Origin: an uncultured Clostridium sp.
Lineage (GTDB): Bacteria > Bacillota > Clostridia > Clostridiales > Clostridiaceae
Assembly: GCF_947072515.1 (NCBI RefSeq)
Contig: NZ_CAMTIG010000006.1
Location: 1-64,000 of the forward strand
Reading direction: 5' to 3'
DNA: 64,000 nucleotides
Each line of letters opens with the position of its first letter. Position 1 is the stretch's first letter. Shown in pieces: positions 46,213-55,473 of this stretch. Both the position numbers and the translations under genes were made by a program. The notes beneath the pieces were generated by a model. The model worked only from the letters and a program-made list of their open reading frames with translations. It did not search any database and was not told where the DNA came from.

Positions 46213-46890
46213 TTATAAATTTATTTCAATTCTATTTATTTTTGCAATAACTTGAAGATTTCTAACTTCAACAGTTTCTGTCATTACAGAGCCTCTATTA
46301 CTCATAAGAAGAACTTTTGAATTATCTAATCTTTTTATTTCTCTTATTTTATTCTCACCATTATGGTTTACTAAGAAATATCCATTTGAGTTTAATTCAT
46401 TAGTTAGATTTGCAAAAACTATATCTCCAGTAAGCATTCTACATCCACTCATTTGGTCATCTTCAACCTTTATATATAAGACTTTATCTTGTGGAAAGCC
46501 TTCTACTTTATTTGAATGAATTGGTAGCTCTTTATGTCCTAATACATTTTTTAATTTATAATCATATATTGGTACATTTTTAAGAACTGAAGAAAATGCA
46601 TTTTCCCAAACATCATTTTTTTCAGTTTTTTGTTTTTGAGGCTTACTATAGCTTTTTTCTGCTTTTCTTTCTTCCATTAAGTCTTCATCTGTAACAACCA
46701 TACTGATATCATTAAAATCAGCTTTTAATATTTTAGAAGCCTTATCTATAAAAGATTCTTGTGCTACTTTTCTTCCAAGTTCAACTTCATTAATATACTT
46801 TTCTGCTACACCAAGCTTTTTTGCTAAAGCTTTTTGTGTCATATTTGCCTTAAGTCTTGCATCTTTAATTTTTTCACCGACTCTACTCAA
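46213..46890 (-). CDS. XRE-family regulator with S24-like C-terminal domain
   Basis: 225 residues. Residues 5-60 form an XRE helix-turn-helix (IKDARLKANMTQKALAKKLGV, then INEVELGRKV). A charged linker (70-95) leads to a LexA/S24-like fold (about 105-225) with YIKVEDDQMSGCRMLTGDIV. The position of the catalytic Ser in G-D-S-M reads D-Q-M (Q146), so self-cleavage is unlikely, though K186/K187 lies where the Lys partner would be. It may be a ligand or stress sensor rather than a peptidase. It sits 3 bases after a DUF3783 gene in one operon. Confidence 0.8.
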   Translation of the reverse strand: MSRVGEKIKDARLKANMTQKALAKKLGVAEKYINEVELGRKVAQESFIDKASKILKADFNDISMVVTDEDLMEERKAEKSYSKPQKQKTEKNDVWENAFSSVLKNVPIYDYKLKNVLGHKELPIHSNKVEGFPQDKVLYIKVEDDQMSGCRMLTGDIVFANLTNELNSNGYFLVNHNGENKIREIKRLDNSKVLLMSNRGSVMTETVEVRNLQVIAKINRIEINL

Positions 46891-46893
46891 AGC

Positions 46894-47259
46894 TTACATC
46901 CCCTTTTGTTGCATTTGCTTATATAATTCTCTCTCTTCCATTAAATGATTTACTAAATAATGTAGAGTCCACATTCTTGACATAGGAGTAACAACAGCTA
47001 ATATAACTCCATCTGCTATTTCTCTTACCTTACTTGTAACTCCTTTAACTTCGCTATCTGCGTAGTCGTGGAATAAAACAACTTTTTCATTAGGCATATC
47101 TTTAGTAACTTCTAAATCTTTCCCATCATGTGTTGGTATTAATCCTATTCTTAAAGATGCCATTTCTGGTGTAACCTCAATTACTCTACCAAAAGCTCTT
47201 AATGCCATTCTTTCTTCTTCTGTTAATCCATAAGCTAACAGACATTTGTTTTTTTTCAT
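46894..47259 (-). CDS. DUF3783 family protein
   Basis: 121 residues, soluble, alpha/beta. It contains LLAYGLTEEERMALRAFG near the start and ILAVVTPMSRMWTLHYLVNHLMEE near the end, consistent with the DUF3783 family as I recall it. Function unknown. It sits between a cyclophilin gene (43 bases upstream) and the XRE regulator gene (3 bases downstream), so the three are co-transcribed. Confidence 0.75.
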   Translation of the reverse strand: MKKNKCLLAYGLTEEERMALRAFGRVIEVTPEMASLRIGLIPTHDGKDLEVTKDMPNEKVVLFHDYADSEVKGVTSKVREIADGVILAVVTPMSRMWTLHYLVNHLMEERELYKQMQQKGM

Positions 47260-47302
47260 CTGTCTCCTCCTTTTTATTTAATATTTTAAATTTTATTTTT
47301 AA

Positions 47303-47821
47303 TTAGATAGTTTCTGGAATTGGTGCAACATATCCGTTTAAATCTACAGTTACAGTTTCCATAACTTGATCTTCATATGGTCTATCCATTCTGTCTCTAG
47401 TTTGTTTTACTATTTCATCAGCAACTTCTATACCTTCAATAACTTTACCAAAAGAAGCGTATTGTCCATCTAAATGTGGTGCATTTTCTACCATTACGAA
47501 AAATTGGCTTCCTGCTGAGTTAGGGCTCATAGCTCTAGCCATTGATAAAACTCCTTTTGTATGTCTTAAGTCATTTTTAAATCCATTTCCTGTGAATTCA
47601 CCTTTTATTGAATGTCCTGGACCTCCCATTCCTGTTCCATCTGGGCATCCACCTTGAATCATAAATCCAGGAATTACTCTGTGGAATATTAATCCATCGT
47701 AGAATCCTTTTTCTACTAAATCAATAAAATTATTTACTGTATTTGGAGCTATTTCTGGATATAATTCAGCTTTTATAACTCCTCCGTTTTGCATTTTTAT
47801 AGTTACTATTGGATTACTCAT
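47303..47821 (-). CDS. ppiB: Cyclophilin-type peptidyl-prolyl cis-trans isomerase
   Basis: 172 residues, the size of a single cyclophilin domain. The active-site core is FHRVIPGFMIQGGCPDGTGMGGPG and SAGSQFFVMVENAPHLDGQYASFGKVIEG, with the catalytic R in FHRV. There is no signal peptide, so it acts in the cytosol in protein folding. It is first in an operon with a DUF3783 protein and an XRE regulator. Confidence 0.94.
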   Translation of the reverse strand: MSNPIVTIKMQNGGVIKAELYPEIAPNTVNNFIDLVEKGFYDGLIFHRVIPGFMIQGGCPDGTGMGGPGHSIKGEFTGNGFKNDLRHTKGVLSMARAMSPNSAGSQFFVMVENAPHLDGQYASFGKVIEGIEVADEIVKQTRDRMDRPYEDQVMETVTVDLNGYVAPIPETI

Positions 47822-47986
47822 ATCAATAATCTCCTTTCAAACATTATTTTTTATATTATTCTCTAAAGAGAGTTTTAAAATTCAAAACTTTCCTTAAAAA
47901 ATAATTTTTTTATTATATTGAAATTATATCTCATTTACTCTTATTTATCCATAAAATCTAACTTTATCATTTTTATATAAAATAAA

Positions 47987-48020
47987 AAAACTACCATATA
48001 TCATTTCATATAGTAGTTTT
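47987..48020 (-). terminator. Terminator downstream of the STAS-like gene
   Basis: 13-base arms AAAACTACCATAT / ATATAGTAGTTTT with one mismatch. A run of T follows on the minus strand. It lies about 95 bases beyond the STAS-like stop. The stretch 47822-47986 holds no gene. Confidence 0.75.
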
Positions 48021-48113
48021 CTTATATCTTATTCTATTTTCGCTCATTCTAATACTCCAAATTTCAATTCTATTTCTACTTACTGCATCTCATTTTATCA
48101 CACTTATTTTAAA

Positions 48114-48383
48114 CTAGTTTAAGAATGTAGTTCCCATTACAACTCTTGAAAAATCGCTTGTATTTGTTAAGTTCTTAACACTTACACTATTAAAAATTGC
48201 TTCTCTTCCTTGCTCATTAATTAAGTCTTGGAATAGGCTTATAAAAAATGTGCTAGGTACTCTATCAAATCCTTCAAAATCTAAAGTTACTACATCATTA
48301 CTGTCTTTTATTACTTCTCTTAAGAATATAGCATCTTCAATCCCAAAATTTTCTCCTAAAAACTCTCTAACATTTATCATCAT
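48114..48383 (-). CDS. STAS-like domain protein (DUF4325-type)
   Basis: 89 residues, beginning MMINVREFLGENFG. The middle VVTLDFEGFDRVPSTFFISLFQDLI resembles the anti-sigma-antagonist-like STAS fold (a strand followed by a Ser-bearing helix), matching DUF4325 proteins. Role unknown, perhaps in a switch with a histidine-kinase-like partner. The frame opens at a GTG at 48392, which is inside the GAGGTG ribosome site. The ATG at 48383 is 6 bases after it. Confidence 0.75.
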   Translation of the reverse strand: MMINVREFLGENFGIEDAIFLREVIKDSNDVVTLDFEGFDRVPSTFFISLFQDLINEQGREAIFNSVSVKNLTNTSDFSRVVMGTTFLN

Positions 48384-48449
48384 ATTGAACACCTCATTAT
48401 AAATTTCTTTTTATTGTTTAAATTTTCTGACAATTTTGTCTACATCTAT

Positions 48450-48494
48450 AATATATCAACTTCTAAAAACTTTGTCAACTATTTAACAAAGTTT
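48450..48494 (-). promoter_or_regulatory. Promoter of the STAS-like gene with overlapping dyad
   Basis: TTGACA (48473-48478) and TATATT (48450-48455) on the minus strand, spacer 17 bases. A 9-bp inverted repeat AAACTTTGT (48467-48475) / ACAAAGTTT (48486-48494) overlaps the -35. It could be an operator, or a terminator for + reading since T-runs follow. The rest of 48500-48600 is AT-rich with no gene. Confidence 0.6.
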
Positions 48495-48607
48495 TTTTGA
48501 TTTTTTATTTTTTTGATTTTACTTATTTTATTATATGTTTCCTTTCCTTTTATTGTTCTATTATTTTTTTAAAATTATTTTATTTTTATATTTATTTTAA
48601 AATGAAA

Positions 48608-48635
48608 ACTCTCATATATTAATATATATGAGAGT
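48608..48635 (-). terminator. Terminator of murI
   Basis: 12-bp arms ACTCTCATATAT / ATATATGAGAGT, loop taat, with TTTTCATTTT following on the minus strand. Confidence 0.82.
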
Positions 48636-48694
48636 CTATCTATAAATCTTTAATAAAATAATTATTTACTAATTTATATTATTTAAAATTATAG

Positions 48695-49465
48695 CTATAT
48701 TCCTAACAATTTCCTACTTAGTTCTTCAACTTCCTTTTTACCACAAGAATTATAAAACTGAATTTGTCCCTTTACTTCACTTGTATTTAGAAGATTTGAT
48801 TCTTCCAGTCTTCTTTTTAATTCCTTCACAGTACCTTCTCCACCATCTATTATAGGAATATCCACTCCTATAACCTCTGATAAAGCTTTCCTTATAAAAG
48901 GATAATGAGTACATCCTAATACTACTGCTGCAATATCATCATTTGCTATTACTGAAAAATGTTCACTTATAAAGTTTTTCAATTCTCTACTATCTAAATC
49001 TCCTGACTCAATAAATTCCACAAGACCTGGACATGGCATCGGATATAACTCTATATCAGTATATTGATCAGCTAGTTTAGCAAACTTATCTTGTTTTAAT
49101 GTAAATGCAGTTGCCATTATTACAATTTTCCCTTTTCTATGTAATTCTACTGCTGGCTTAACTGCCGGCTCTATTCCCACTATAGGAACATCTGGATATA
49201 CTCTTCTAAGCTCTGCTACTGCTGCACTTGTTGCAGTATTACATGCTATGGCTAAAGCTTTAACATTTTTTGAAAACAAGAAATCAACTGCATCAAAAGT
49301 TAAGTCTCTTATTTCTTTCATTGTTCTATCCCCATAAGGTGCATTTTTAGAATCTCCAAAAAATATATAATTTTCATTAGGCATAAGCTTTAATGCATCT
49401 TTTAAAACACTTAATCCACCAACTCCTGAATCAAAAAATCCTATTGGCAATTTACTCTTATCCAA
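48695..49465 (-). CDS. murI: Glutamate racemase
   Basis: 256 residues. It makes D-glutamate for peptidoglycan. The two catalytic Cys are C75 (IACNTATSAA) and C185 (LGCTHYPF), and the N-terminal FFDSGVGGLSV holds D12. All key residues are present. The start codon is TTG, 9 bases after GGAGG. It is single, divergent from the glutamine synthetase gene, with a terminator at 48608-48635. Confidence 0.95.
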   Translation of the reverse strand: MDKSKLPIGFFDSGVGGLSVLKDALKLMPNENYIFFGDSKNAPYGDRTMKEIRDLTFDAVDFLFSKNVKALAIACNTATSAAVAELRRVYPDVPIVGIEPAVKPAVELHRKGKIVIMATAFTLKQDKFAKLADQYTDIELYPMPCPGLVEFIESGDLDSRELKNFISEHFSVIANDDIAAVVLGCTHYPFIRKALSEVIGVDIPIIDGGEGTVKELKRRLEESNLLNTSEVKGQIQFYNSCGKKEVEELSRKLLGI

Positions 49466-49625
49466 AGCTTAATCCCTCCACTCTTCTTTAATCTACTATT
49501 TATTTTATAACTTTACTTTAAATAAATCTACTAACAATTTTTAAAATATAGACGCTAATTTAAAAAATATTCTTCCCTTTCCATAAACCACCTAATTACT
49601 TTACTAAAATTTAATTTTATATGTA

Positions 49626-49654
49626 TTGACTAACCTTATTTTGTATAGTAAAAT
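49626..49654 (+). promoter_or_regulatory. Promoter of the glutamine synthetase gene
   Basis: TTGACT (49626-49631) and TAAAAT (49649-49654), spacer 17 bases, giving a leader of about 135 bases before the ATG. Confidence 0.65.
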
Positions 49655-49720
49655 TTTCCTAAGATTTGTAACTTTTACGAACATTTTTTAAACAAATTAA
49701 TATTTTATTCGATTATATGA

Positions 49721-49795
49721 CGAAAGGATGTGAATTAATTTTATATATATCGTTCATTTTTCAATTCTTTTATGATATATATAAAATGTTAAAAC
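49721..49795 (+). promoter_or_regulatory. Structured leader of the glutamine synthetase gene
   Basis: A perfect 14-bp hairpin ATTTTATATATATC (49738-49751) / GATATATATAAAAT (49774-49787) with a 22-base loop ends 8 bases before the ATG. No ribosome site lies next to the ATG, but AAAGGATG (49723-49730) lies just before the hairpin. Folding would bring it to about 15 bases from the start. Confidence 0.55.
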
Positions 49796-51697
49796 ATGAT
49801 TGAAAACTTAATTTTTACCATTTCTAAAGATAAACATAACGCTGAAGATTTAAAAGCGATTTTATCTAAAAATAAACATCTGAAATTTGTATCATTAGTC
49901 GGTGTCGACTTATCTGGTAATGACACAGATGAAAAAATTCCAGTTAAATTATTTTTAGATGATATAGATTCCTTTTTACATGGTGTCGCTGTGCAAACCG
50001 ATGGTTCCTCAGTTGTACTACCTGGAATTGCAACATTACACGATGCAAAAGTTGATATGATAGCCGACTTAGACTGCAATTGGTTTGTCGACTACAATTT
50101 TGAAAATCTAGACGATGAAACTAACCTACCTATCGGAACACTAAAGATTCCATGTTTCTTACATCACAACAGCAAACCTGTTGACTCACGTTATATCTTA
50201 AAATCTTCTATAGATACTTACAAAAATTCTCTAATGACTCTATTAGAAAAACACCCTAATATATTAGCCAGCTCAGGAATTAAATTTGACGACCTTGACG
50301 AATTATTAATAACATCAGCTACAGAACTAGAATTTTGGGTTCAAACACCTGATGATGTTGCTAATATCGAAGCTTTATCTGCGTCTCAAGAACTTCAAGA
50401 ACATTACTGGACTAAAACAAAAGGTGTTGTTAGAACTGCATTAGAGCAAACATTAATTTTAATGGATCTATATGGATTTGAACCAGAAATGGGACATAAA
50501 GAAGTTGGTGGAGTTAAAGCTAAACTTAGTTCTGATGGAAACTACAATCATATAATGGAACAATTAGAAATCGATTGGAAATATTCATCAGCACTTCAAG
50601 CTGCAGATAATGAATTATTTATCAAAGCTCTTATTCAAGAAACTTATAGAAGATATGGTCTTGACGTAACATTTATGGCAAAACCAATTGATGATGTAGC
50701 TGGTTCAGGAATGCACGTTCATTTAGGAGTAAGTGCTAGATTAAAGAACGGAAAAATAATTAATCTTTTCCATGCTCCAAAAGATCATTTCTTAACTGAA
50801 ATTGGATATGCATCATTAATGGGTATCCTTAATAACTATGAGATAATGAATCCTTTTATCTCTTCAACAAACAACGCATTAAAAAGATTAAAGCCTGGAT
50901 TTGAAGCTCCAATTTGTACTGTTACATCTCTTGGAGAATCACCAGAATCACCATCAAGAAATAGAACTATATTAGTTGGATTAATTAGAGATTTAGCAAG
51001 CCCTCTTGCAACTAGATTTGAGCTTAGATCTCCAAATCCTCATAGTAATACTTACCTAACTATGGCAGTTTCTTATCTTTCTATGTTAGATGGTGTTATC
51101 TATGCTTTAAAGAGCGATAAAACTCAAGACGAGCTTTTAGCTGAGCTTTCAAAGAAACCAGGTGAAAAAGCTGATTATTTAAGCGCAGATAGATCTTATA
51201 GATCAGAGCTTGATGTATTTGAACATTATACTGAAGAAGAAAGAGAATCTTTATTCGGAAAAGCACCTGCTACAATTTATGAAAATTTAAAACAACTTGA
51301 TGATTACAGAGATAAACTTGAAGTTCTAAAGAGAAATCCTGTTATCACAGATAAAATCATCGATAGTTTTAAAATGGGTGTTATGTCAAAATGGTCTACT
51401 GAAATTGAACACAGAGTTATAAATAAATTTGTGAAACAAGTTAGAAACAGTAAGATTCTTCATGACCCAAGAATTGCTTCTGATATAGATGTATTAAATT
51501 GGTCTGAAATCGCTAAATTAAGAATCTATATTATGAAAGATAGTTCAAATGAAAAATCTTTATTTACAAGATTAAAAGATTCTTTTGCTAAAAACGACTT
51601 AGCACTTGCTTCTAATCTTTATCTTGAACTAGAAGATAAAATGAGTATATTAAGAACACTTTATTCTAACTATAAGAAAAACCTTTTAGATATTTAA
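49796..51697 (+). CDS. Glutamine synthetase, long clostridial form
   Basis: 633 residues. It makes glutamine from glutamate, ammonia and ATP. Catalytic motifs are present: a metal-binding E in TSATELEFWVQ, the GSGMHVHLG His motif, and NRTILVGLIRDLASPLATRFELRSPNP. It is longer than GlnA (about 440) and shorter than GlnN (about 700). The extra part is a C-terminal helical region (about 470-633). The in-frame upstream codon at 49790 is a stop, so the ATG is fixed even though it lacks a local ribosome site. A hairpin precedes it. Confidence 0.87.
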   Translation: MIENLIFTISKDKHNAEDLKAILSKNKHLKFVSLVGVDLSGNDTDEKIPVKLFLDDIDSFLHGVAVQTDGSSVVLPGIATLHDAKVDMIADLDCNWFVDYNFENLDDETNLPIGTLKIPCFLHHNSKPVDSRYILKSSIDTYKNSLMTLLEKHPNILASSGIKFDDLDELLITSATELEFWVQTPDDVANIEALSASQELQEHYWTKTKGVVRTALEQTLILMDLYGFEPEMGHKEVGGVKAKLSSDGNYNHIMEQLEIDWKYSSALQAADNELFIKALIQETYRRYGLDVTFMAKPIDDVAGSGMHVHLGVSARLKNGKIINLFHAPKDHFLTEIGYASLMGILNNYEIMNPFISSTNNALKRLKPGFEAPICTVTSLGESPESPSRNRTILVGLIRDLASPLATRFELRSPNPHSNTYLTMAVSYLSMLDGVIYALKSDKTQDELLAELSKKPGEKADYLSADRSYRSELDVFEHYTEEERESLFGKAPATIYENLKQLDDYRDKLEVLKRNPVITDKIIDSFKMGVMSKWSTEIEHRVINKFVKQVRNSKILHDPRIASDIDVLNWSEIAKLRIYIMKDSSNEKSLFTRLKDSFAKNDLALASNLYLELEDKMSILRTLYSNYKKNLLDI

Positions 51698-51706
51698 TAT
51701 CCTAAA

Positions 51707-51737
51707 AAAGGATGCATTTATGCATTCTTTTTTTATT
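51707..51737 (+). terminator. Terminator of the glutamine synthetase gene
   Basis: 10-base arms AAAGGATGCA / TGCATTCTTT with one G-U pair, loop ttta, followed by TTTTATTTT. Confidence 0.83.
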
Positions 51738-51803
51738 TTTATATAAAAATAAAAACAATGAAATTATCTCCCCATCATTGCTTTTATCTAGTCCAATCTA
51801 TTC

Positions 51804-52058
51804 TTAATTTAATCTCTTTGTTATATCTACTGAATATCCTTTATTATGCATAAAAGGATTATTATTTACTACTTCTTCTGCTTCTTTATAATCTCTAACC
51901 TTAAAAACTATTGTCCATCCATTCTTATCATATTTTCCTGCACACATTAAGTATTTATTCTCTCTATTGTTATATGAACCTTCTCTATCTATAATAAGAC
52001 TTCTTGATTCACTTATGCTTTTACAATTTAATTTTACAAATACTGAACTTGATTTCAT
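51804..52058 (-). CDS. Hypothetical protein under twin TetR-like operators
   Basis: 84 residues, no signal or membrane segment. It contains the segment MCAGKYDKNGWTIVFKVRDYKEAEEVV (about 38-64) and looks like a small alpha/beta fold. No family is recognised. AAGGAG lies 9 bases before the ATG. It has a strong promoter and two operators that look like TetR-family sites, yet no regulator gene lies nearby. Its control must come from elsewhere. Confidence 0.6.
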   Translation of the reverse strand: MKSSSVFVKLNCKSISESRSLIIDREGSYNNRENKYLMCAGKYDKNGWTIVFKVRDYKEAEEVVNNNPFMHNKGYSVDITKRLN

Positions 52059-52079
52059 AAAAATACACTCCTTTTTATA

Positions 52080-52127
52080 CGAACAAACGTTTGATTATAT
52101 TTTACCGAACAGCCGTTCGTATGTCAA
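52080..52127 (-). promoter_or_regulatory. Promoter with two TetR-like operators
   Basis: TTGACA (52122-52127) and TAAAAT (52099-52104) on the minus strand, spacer 17 bases. The palindromic CGAACAGCCGTTCG (52106-52119) fills the spacer, and CGAACAAACGTTTG (52080-52093) follows the -10. Both fit one pattern (CGAACNNNCGTTYG). Confidence 0.75.
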
Positions 52128-52196
52128 CTTAAAATTTTCTTATGTTACAATATATTCCTTATGAAATCTGATTATTACTCTTTTTATTTTAAATTT

Positions 52197-52231
52197 AAAA
52201 GGAACTTACTTTAAATGTAAGTTCCTTTTTT
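52197..52231 (-). terminator. Terminator of carB
   Basis: 13-bp arms AAAAGGAACTTAC / GTAAGTTCCTTTT, loop tttaaat, T-rich on both sides. Confidence 0.88.
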
Positions 52232-52235
52232 ATTC

Positions 52236-55200
52236 TTAAATTTCAGCTATATTAAATACCTCTAAATCCTTGTTATTTTCAAGATTTTTCTTCTTGACAT
52301 TTATTATAGCCTGAAGTGTATCTAAAGCTGTTATAACACCTATATTACGTTCTACAGCGGCTCTTCTGATTAAGAATCCATCTCTCTTAGAATCATTTCC
52401 TTTAGTTGGAGTATTTATTACTAAATCTACCCCTTTACTTTTTACAATATCTAATATATTTGGATGATCTTCATTTAATCTTCTAACTTCTTCTGCTTCT
52501 ATTCCATTTTCTTTTAACATCTTACAAGTTCCTGTAGTTGATACGAATGTATATCCTACTTCTGCAAGTTCTTTAGCCATTTTTAAGAATTCTTCTTTAT
52601 CGTGTTTTTTGACAGTTGCTAATATTTTTCCTTTTTCCATTTTAGGATACATACTACCAGCTACAAAACCTTTATATAAAGCTTCTTCTAATGTTCTTCC
52701 TATTCCTAATACTTCTCCTGTAGATTTCATTTCTGGTCCTAGAGAAACTTCAACATTCGGAAGTTTTTGAGTTGAGAATACTGGAACCTTAACTGATATT
52801 AATTCTGGTTCTTTATATACATCTATTCCATATCCTAAGTCTACTAACTTTTCTCCAAGCATTACTCTTGTAGCTAAATCAACTATTGGTACACCTGAAA
52901 CTTTACTTATATATGGAACTGTTCTTGAAGCTCTTGGATTAACTTCTATAACATATAAACTTCCTTCAAACTCTATAAACTGAATGTTTATCATTCCTTT
53001 TATTCCTATTTCAAGAGCTAATTTTTTAGTATAGTCTAAAACATCTGCTTTTATTTTTTCACAAATATTTTGGCTTGGGTACATAGTTACACTATCTCCT
53101 GAGTGAACTCCAGCTCTTTCTAAATGTTCCATTATTCCTGGGATTAATATGTTTTCTCCATCTGAAATTGCATCTACTTCAATTTCTCTTCCCATTAAAT
53201 ATTTATCTATAAGAATTGGACTTTTTTTATCTTTTGCAAAAGCATTGTTTAGGTAGTAAGTTAACTCTTCCTCATCGTGAGTTATTTCCATACCTTGCCC
53301 ACCAATTACATATGAAGGTCTAACAAGTACTGGGAATCCTAAGATTCTTGCTTCTTCTAATCCTTCTTCTATATTCCACACACCTTTTCCTTTTGGTCTT
53401 GCTATTCCAAGCTTTTCAAGTAAATCATCAAACTTTTCTCTATCTTCTGCCATATCAATTTGATCTGCAGTAGTTCCAAGTGTTAGAATATTTTTTTCTT
53501 TCATAAAGTTTGCAAGTTTTATTGCAGTTTGCCCACCAAACTGAAGAATTACTCCATCTGGTTTTTCTTTTTCTACTATATTTAAAACATCTTCTTCTGT
53601 TAATGGTTCAAAATATAATTTATCTGATATATCAAAATCTGTACTTACTGTTTCTGGGTTATTATTTACTATAATAGTTTCAATTCCAAGCTTTCTTAAT
53701 GACTTAACACAATGAACTGAAGCATAGTCAAACTCTACTCCTTGCCCTATTCTTATTGGTCCTGAACCTATAACGATAACTTTCTTTTTACCTTCTGTAA
53801 CTACAACTTCATCATACTGTTCGTAAGTTGAGTAATAGTATGGTGATAACGCTTCAAATTCTCCTGCACATGTATCAACCATCTTGTATGAAGGCTTAAT
53901 ATTCCAGATATCTCTTAATCTATTTACATCCTCAGGACATACTTGTAAGAAATCTGCTATCGCTTTATCTGAAAAACCTTTTTTCTTTAAGTTTAATAAC
54001 CATTCTTTATCTAAATTTTCTATATGACTTAATTTTAATCTTTGTTCTTCATTAACTATCCATTTAATTTTTTCTACGAAGAATTTATCTATCCCTGTAA
54101 TTTCTGAAACTTTTTCTACTCTATAGTCTCTTCTTAGCATCTCAGCTAATGCAAAGATTCTTTCATCATCTGGAGTTACAACTCTTTCTTTTAATTCTTG
54201 CATACTTAAATCTCTAAACTTTTTAAAGTCTAATGAGTATCTACCAATCTCTAAACTTCTTATTCCTTTTAAGAATGCTTGCTCAAAGTTAGCTCCTATT
54301 GCCATTATTTCTCCAGTAGCCATCATTTTTGTTCCTAATGCTCTATCTGCACTAAAGAATTTATCAAAAGGCCATTTTGGAATTTTACATACTACATAGT
54401 CAAGACTTGGTTCAAAACATGCATAAGTTTTTCCTGTTACTGCATTTTTAATTTCATCAAGTCCATATCCTAATGCTATCTTTGATGCAAGTTTAGCTAT
54501 TGGATATCCTGTTGCTTTTGATGCAAGAGCTGAAGATCTTGAAACTCTTGGATTTATTTCAATTACTGCATATTCAAAACTATGAGGATTTAATGCTAAT
54601 TGGACATTACATCCCCCTTCAATTCCTACTGCATTTATTATATTAATTGATGCAGTTCTAAGCATTTGATACTCTTTATCTGAAAGAGTTTGTGATGGAG
54701 CAACAACTATACTATCTCCTGTATGAATTCCTACTGGATCTATATTTTCCATGTTACATACGGTTATACAGTTTCCATAAGAATCTCTCATTACTTCGTA
54801 TTCTATCTCTTTCCATCCTTTAACTGATTTTTCTAATAAAACTTGCCCTATTGTACTTAACTGTAATCCTGATTCTAGTATTTCTTTTAATTGCTCTTCA
54901 TCATCAGCAATTCCCCCACCAGTTCCACCTAAAGTATATGCAGGTCTTACTATCACTGGATATCCTATTTTATTGGCAAATGCAACTCCTGCTTCTAAAT
55001 CTGTTATAATTTCACTTTGAATAACAGGCTCATTTATTCTGTTCATCATATCTCTAAATAGTTCTCTATCTTCACCTTCTTTGATAGATTCTATTGAAGT
55101 TCCTATTACTTTTACATTATATTTATCTAAAATTCCAGCTTCATAAAGGTCTACTGCTAGGTTTAGTCCTGTTTGACCACCCATTCCTGCAAGTAAACTA

Positions 55201-55451
55201 TCTGGTCTTTCTTTAGCTATAACTTTTTCTACAAACTCTATAGTTAATGGTTCTAAATAAACCTTATCAGCTACTTCTTTATCAGTCATTATTGTAGCAG
55301 GGTTTGAGTTTATTAAAACAACTTCCATACCTTCTTCTTTTAAAGCTTGGCAAGCTTGTGTTCCTGAGTAATCAAACTCTGCTGCTTGCCCTATGATAAT
55401 TGGTCCTGAACCTATAACTAAAACTTTTTTAATATCTTTATTTAATGGCAT
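52236..55451 (-). CDS. carB: Carbamoyl-phosphate synthase large subunit
   Basis: 1071 residues, full length. It makes carbamoyl phosphate from bicarbonate, ammonia and two ATP for pyrimidine and arginine synthesis. Two homologous ATP-grasp halves are visible: the first begins [23 protein letters not shown], and the second (about residue 550) begins [23 protein letters not shown]. The C-terminal allosteric domain (about 935-1071) contains [17 protein letters not shown]. It follows carA by 22 bases under a PyrR-type attenuator. Confidence 0.97.
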   Translation of the reverse strand: MPLNKDIKKVLVIGSGPIIIGQAAEFDYSGTQACQALKEEGMEVVLINSNPATIMTDKEVADKVYLEPLTIEFVEKVIAKERPDSLLAGMGGQTGLNLAVDLYEAGILDKYNVKVIGTSIESIKEGEDRELFRDMMNRINEPVIQSEIITDLEAGVAFANKIGYPVIVRPAYTLGGTGGGIADDEEQLKEILESGLQLSTIGQVLLEKSVKGWKEIEYEVMRDSYGNCITVCNMENIDPVGIHTGDSIVVAPSQTLSDKEYQMLRTASINIINAVGIEGGCNVQLALNPHSFEYAVIEINPRVSRSSALASKATGYPIAKLASKIALGYGLDEIKNAVTGKTYACFEPSLDYVVCKIPKWPFDKFFSADRALGTKMMATGEIMAIGANFEQAFLKGIRSLEIGRYSLDFKKFRDLSMQELKERVVTPDDERIFALAEMLRRDYRVEKVSEITGIDKFFVEKIKWIVNEEQRLKLSHIENLDKEWLLNLKKKGFSDKAIADFLQVCPEDVNRLRDIWNIKPSYKMVDTCAGEFEALSPYYYSTYEQYDEVVVTEGKKKVIVIGSGPIRIGQGVEFDYASVHCVKSLRKLGIETIIVNNNPETVSTDFDISDKLYFEPLTEEDVLNIVEKEKPDGVILQFGGQTAIKLANFMKEKNILTLGTTADQIDMAEDREKFDDLLEKLGIARPKGKGVWNIEEGLEEARILGFPVLVRPSYVIGGQGMEITHDEEELTYYLNNAFAKDKKSPILIDKYLMGREIEVDAISDGENILIPGIMEHLERAGVHSGDSVTMYPSQNICEKIKADVLDYTKKLALEIGIKGMINIQFIEFEGSLYVIEVNPRASRTVPYISKVSGVPIVDLATRVMLGEKLVDLGYGIDVYKEPELISVKVPVFSTQKLPNVEVSLGPEMKSTGEVLGIGRTLEEALYKGFVAGSMYPKMEKGKILATVKKHDKEEFLKMAKELAEVGYTFVSTTGTCKMLKENGIEAEEVRRLNEDHPNILDIVKSKGVDLVINTPTKGNDSKRDGFLIRRAAVERNIGVITALDTLQAIINVKKKNLENNKDLEVFNIAEI

Positions 55452-55473
55452 AATAAATTCCTCCTACTTAATC

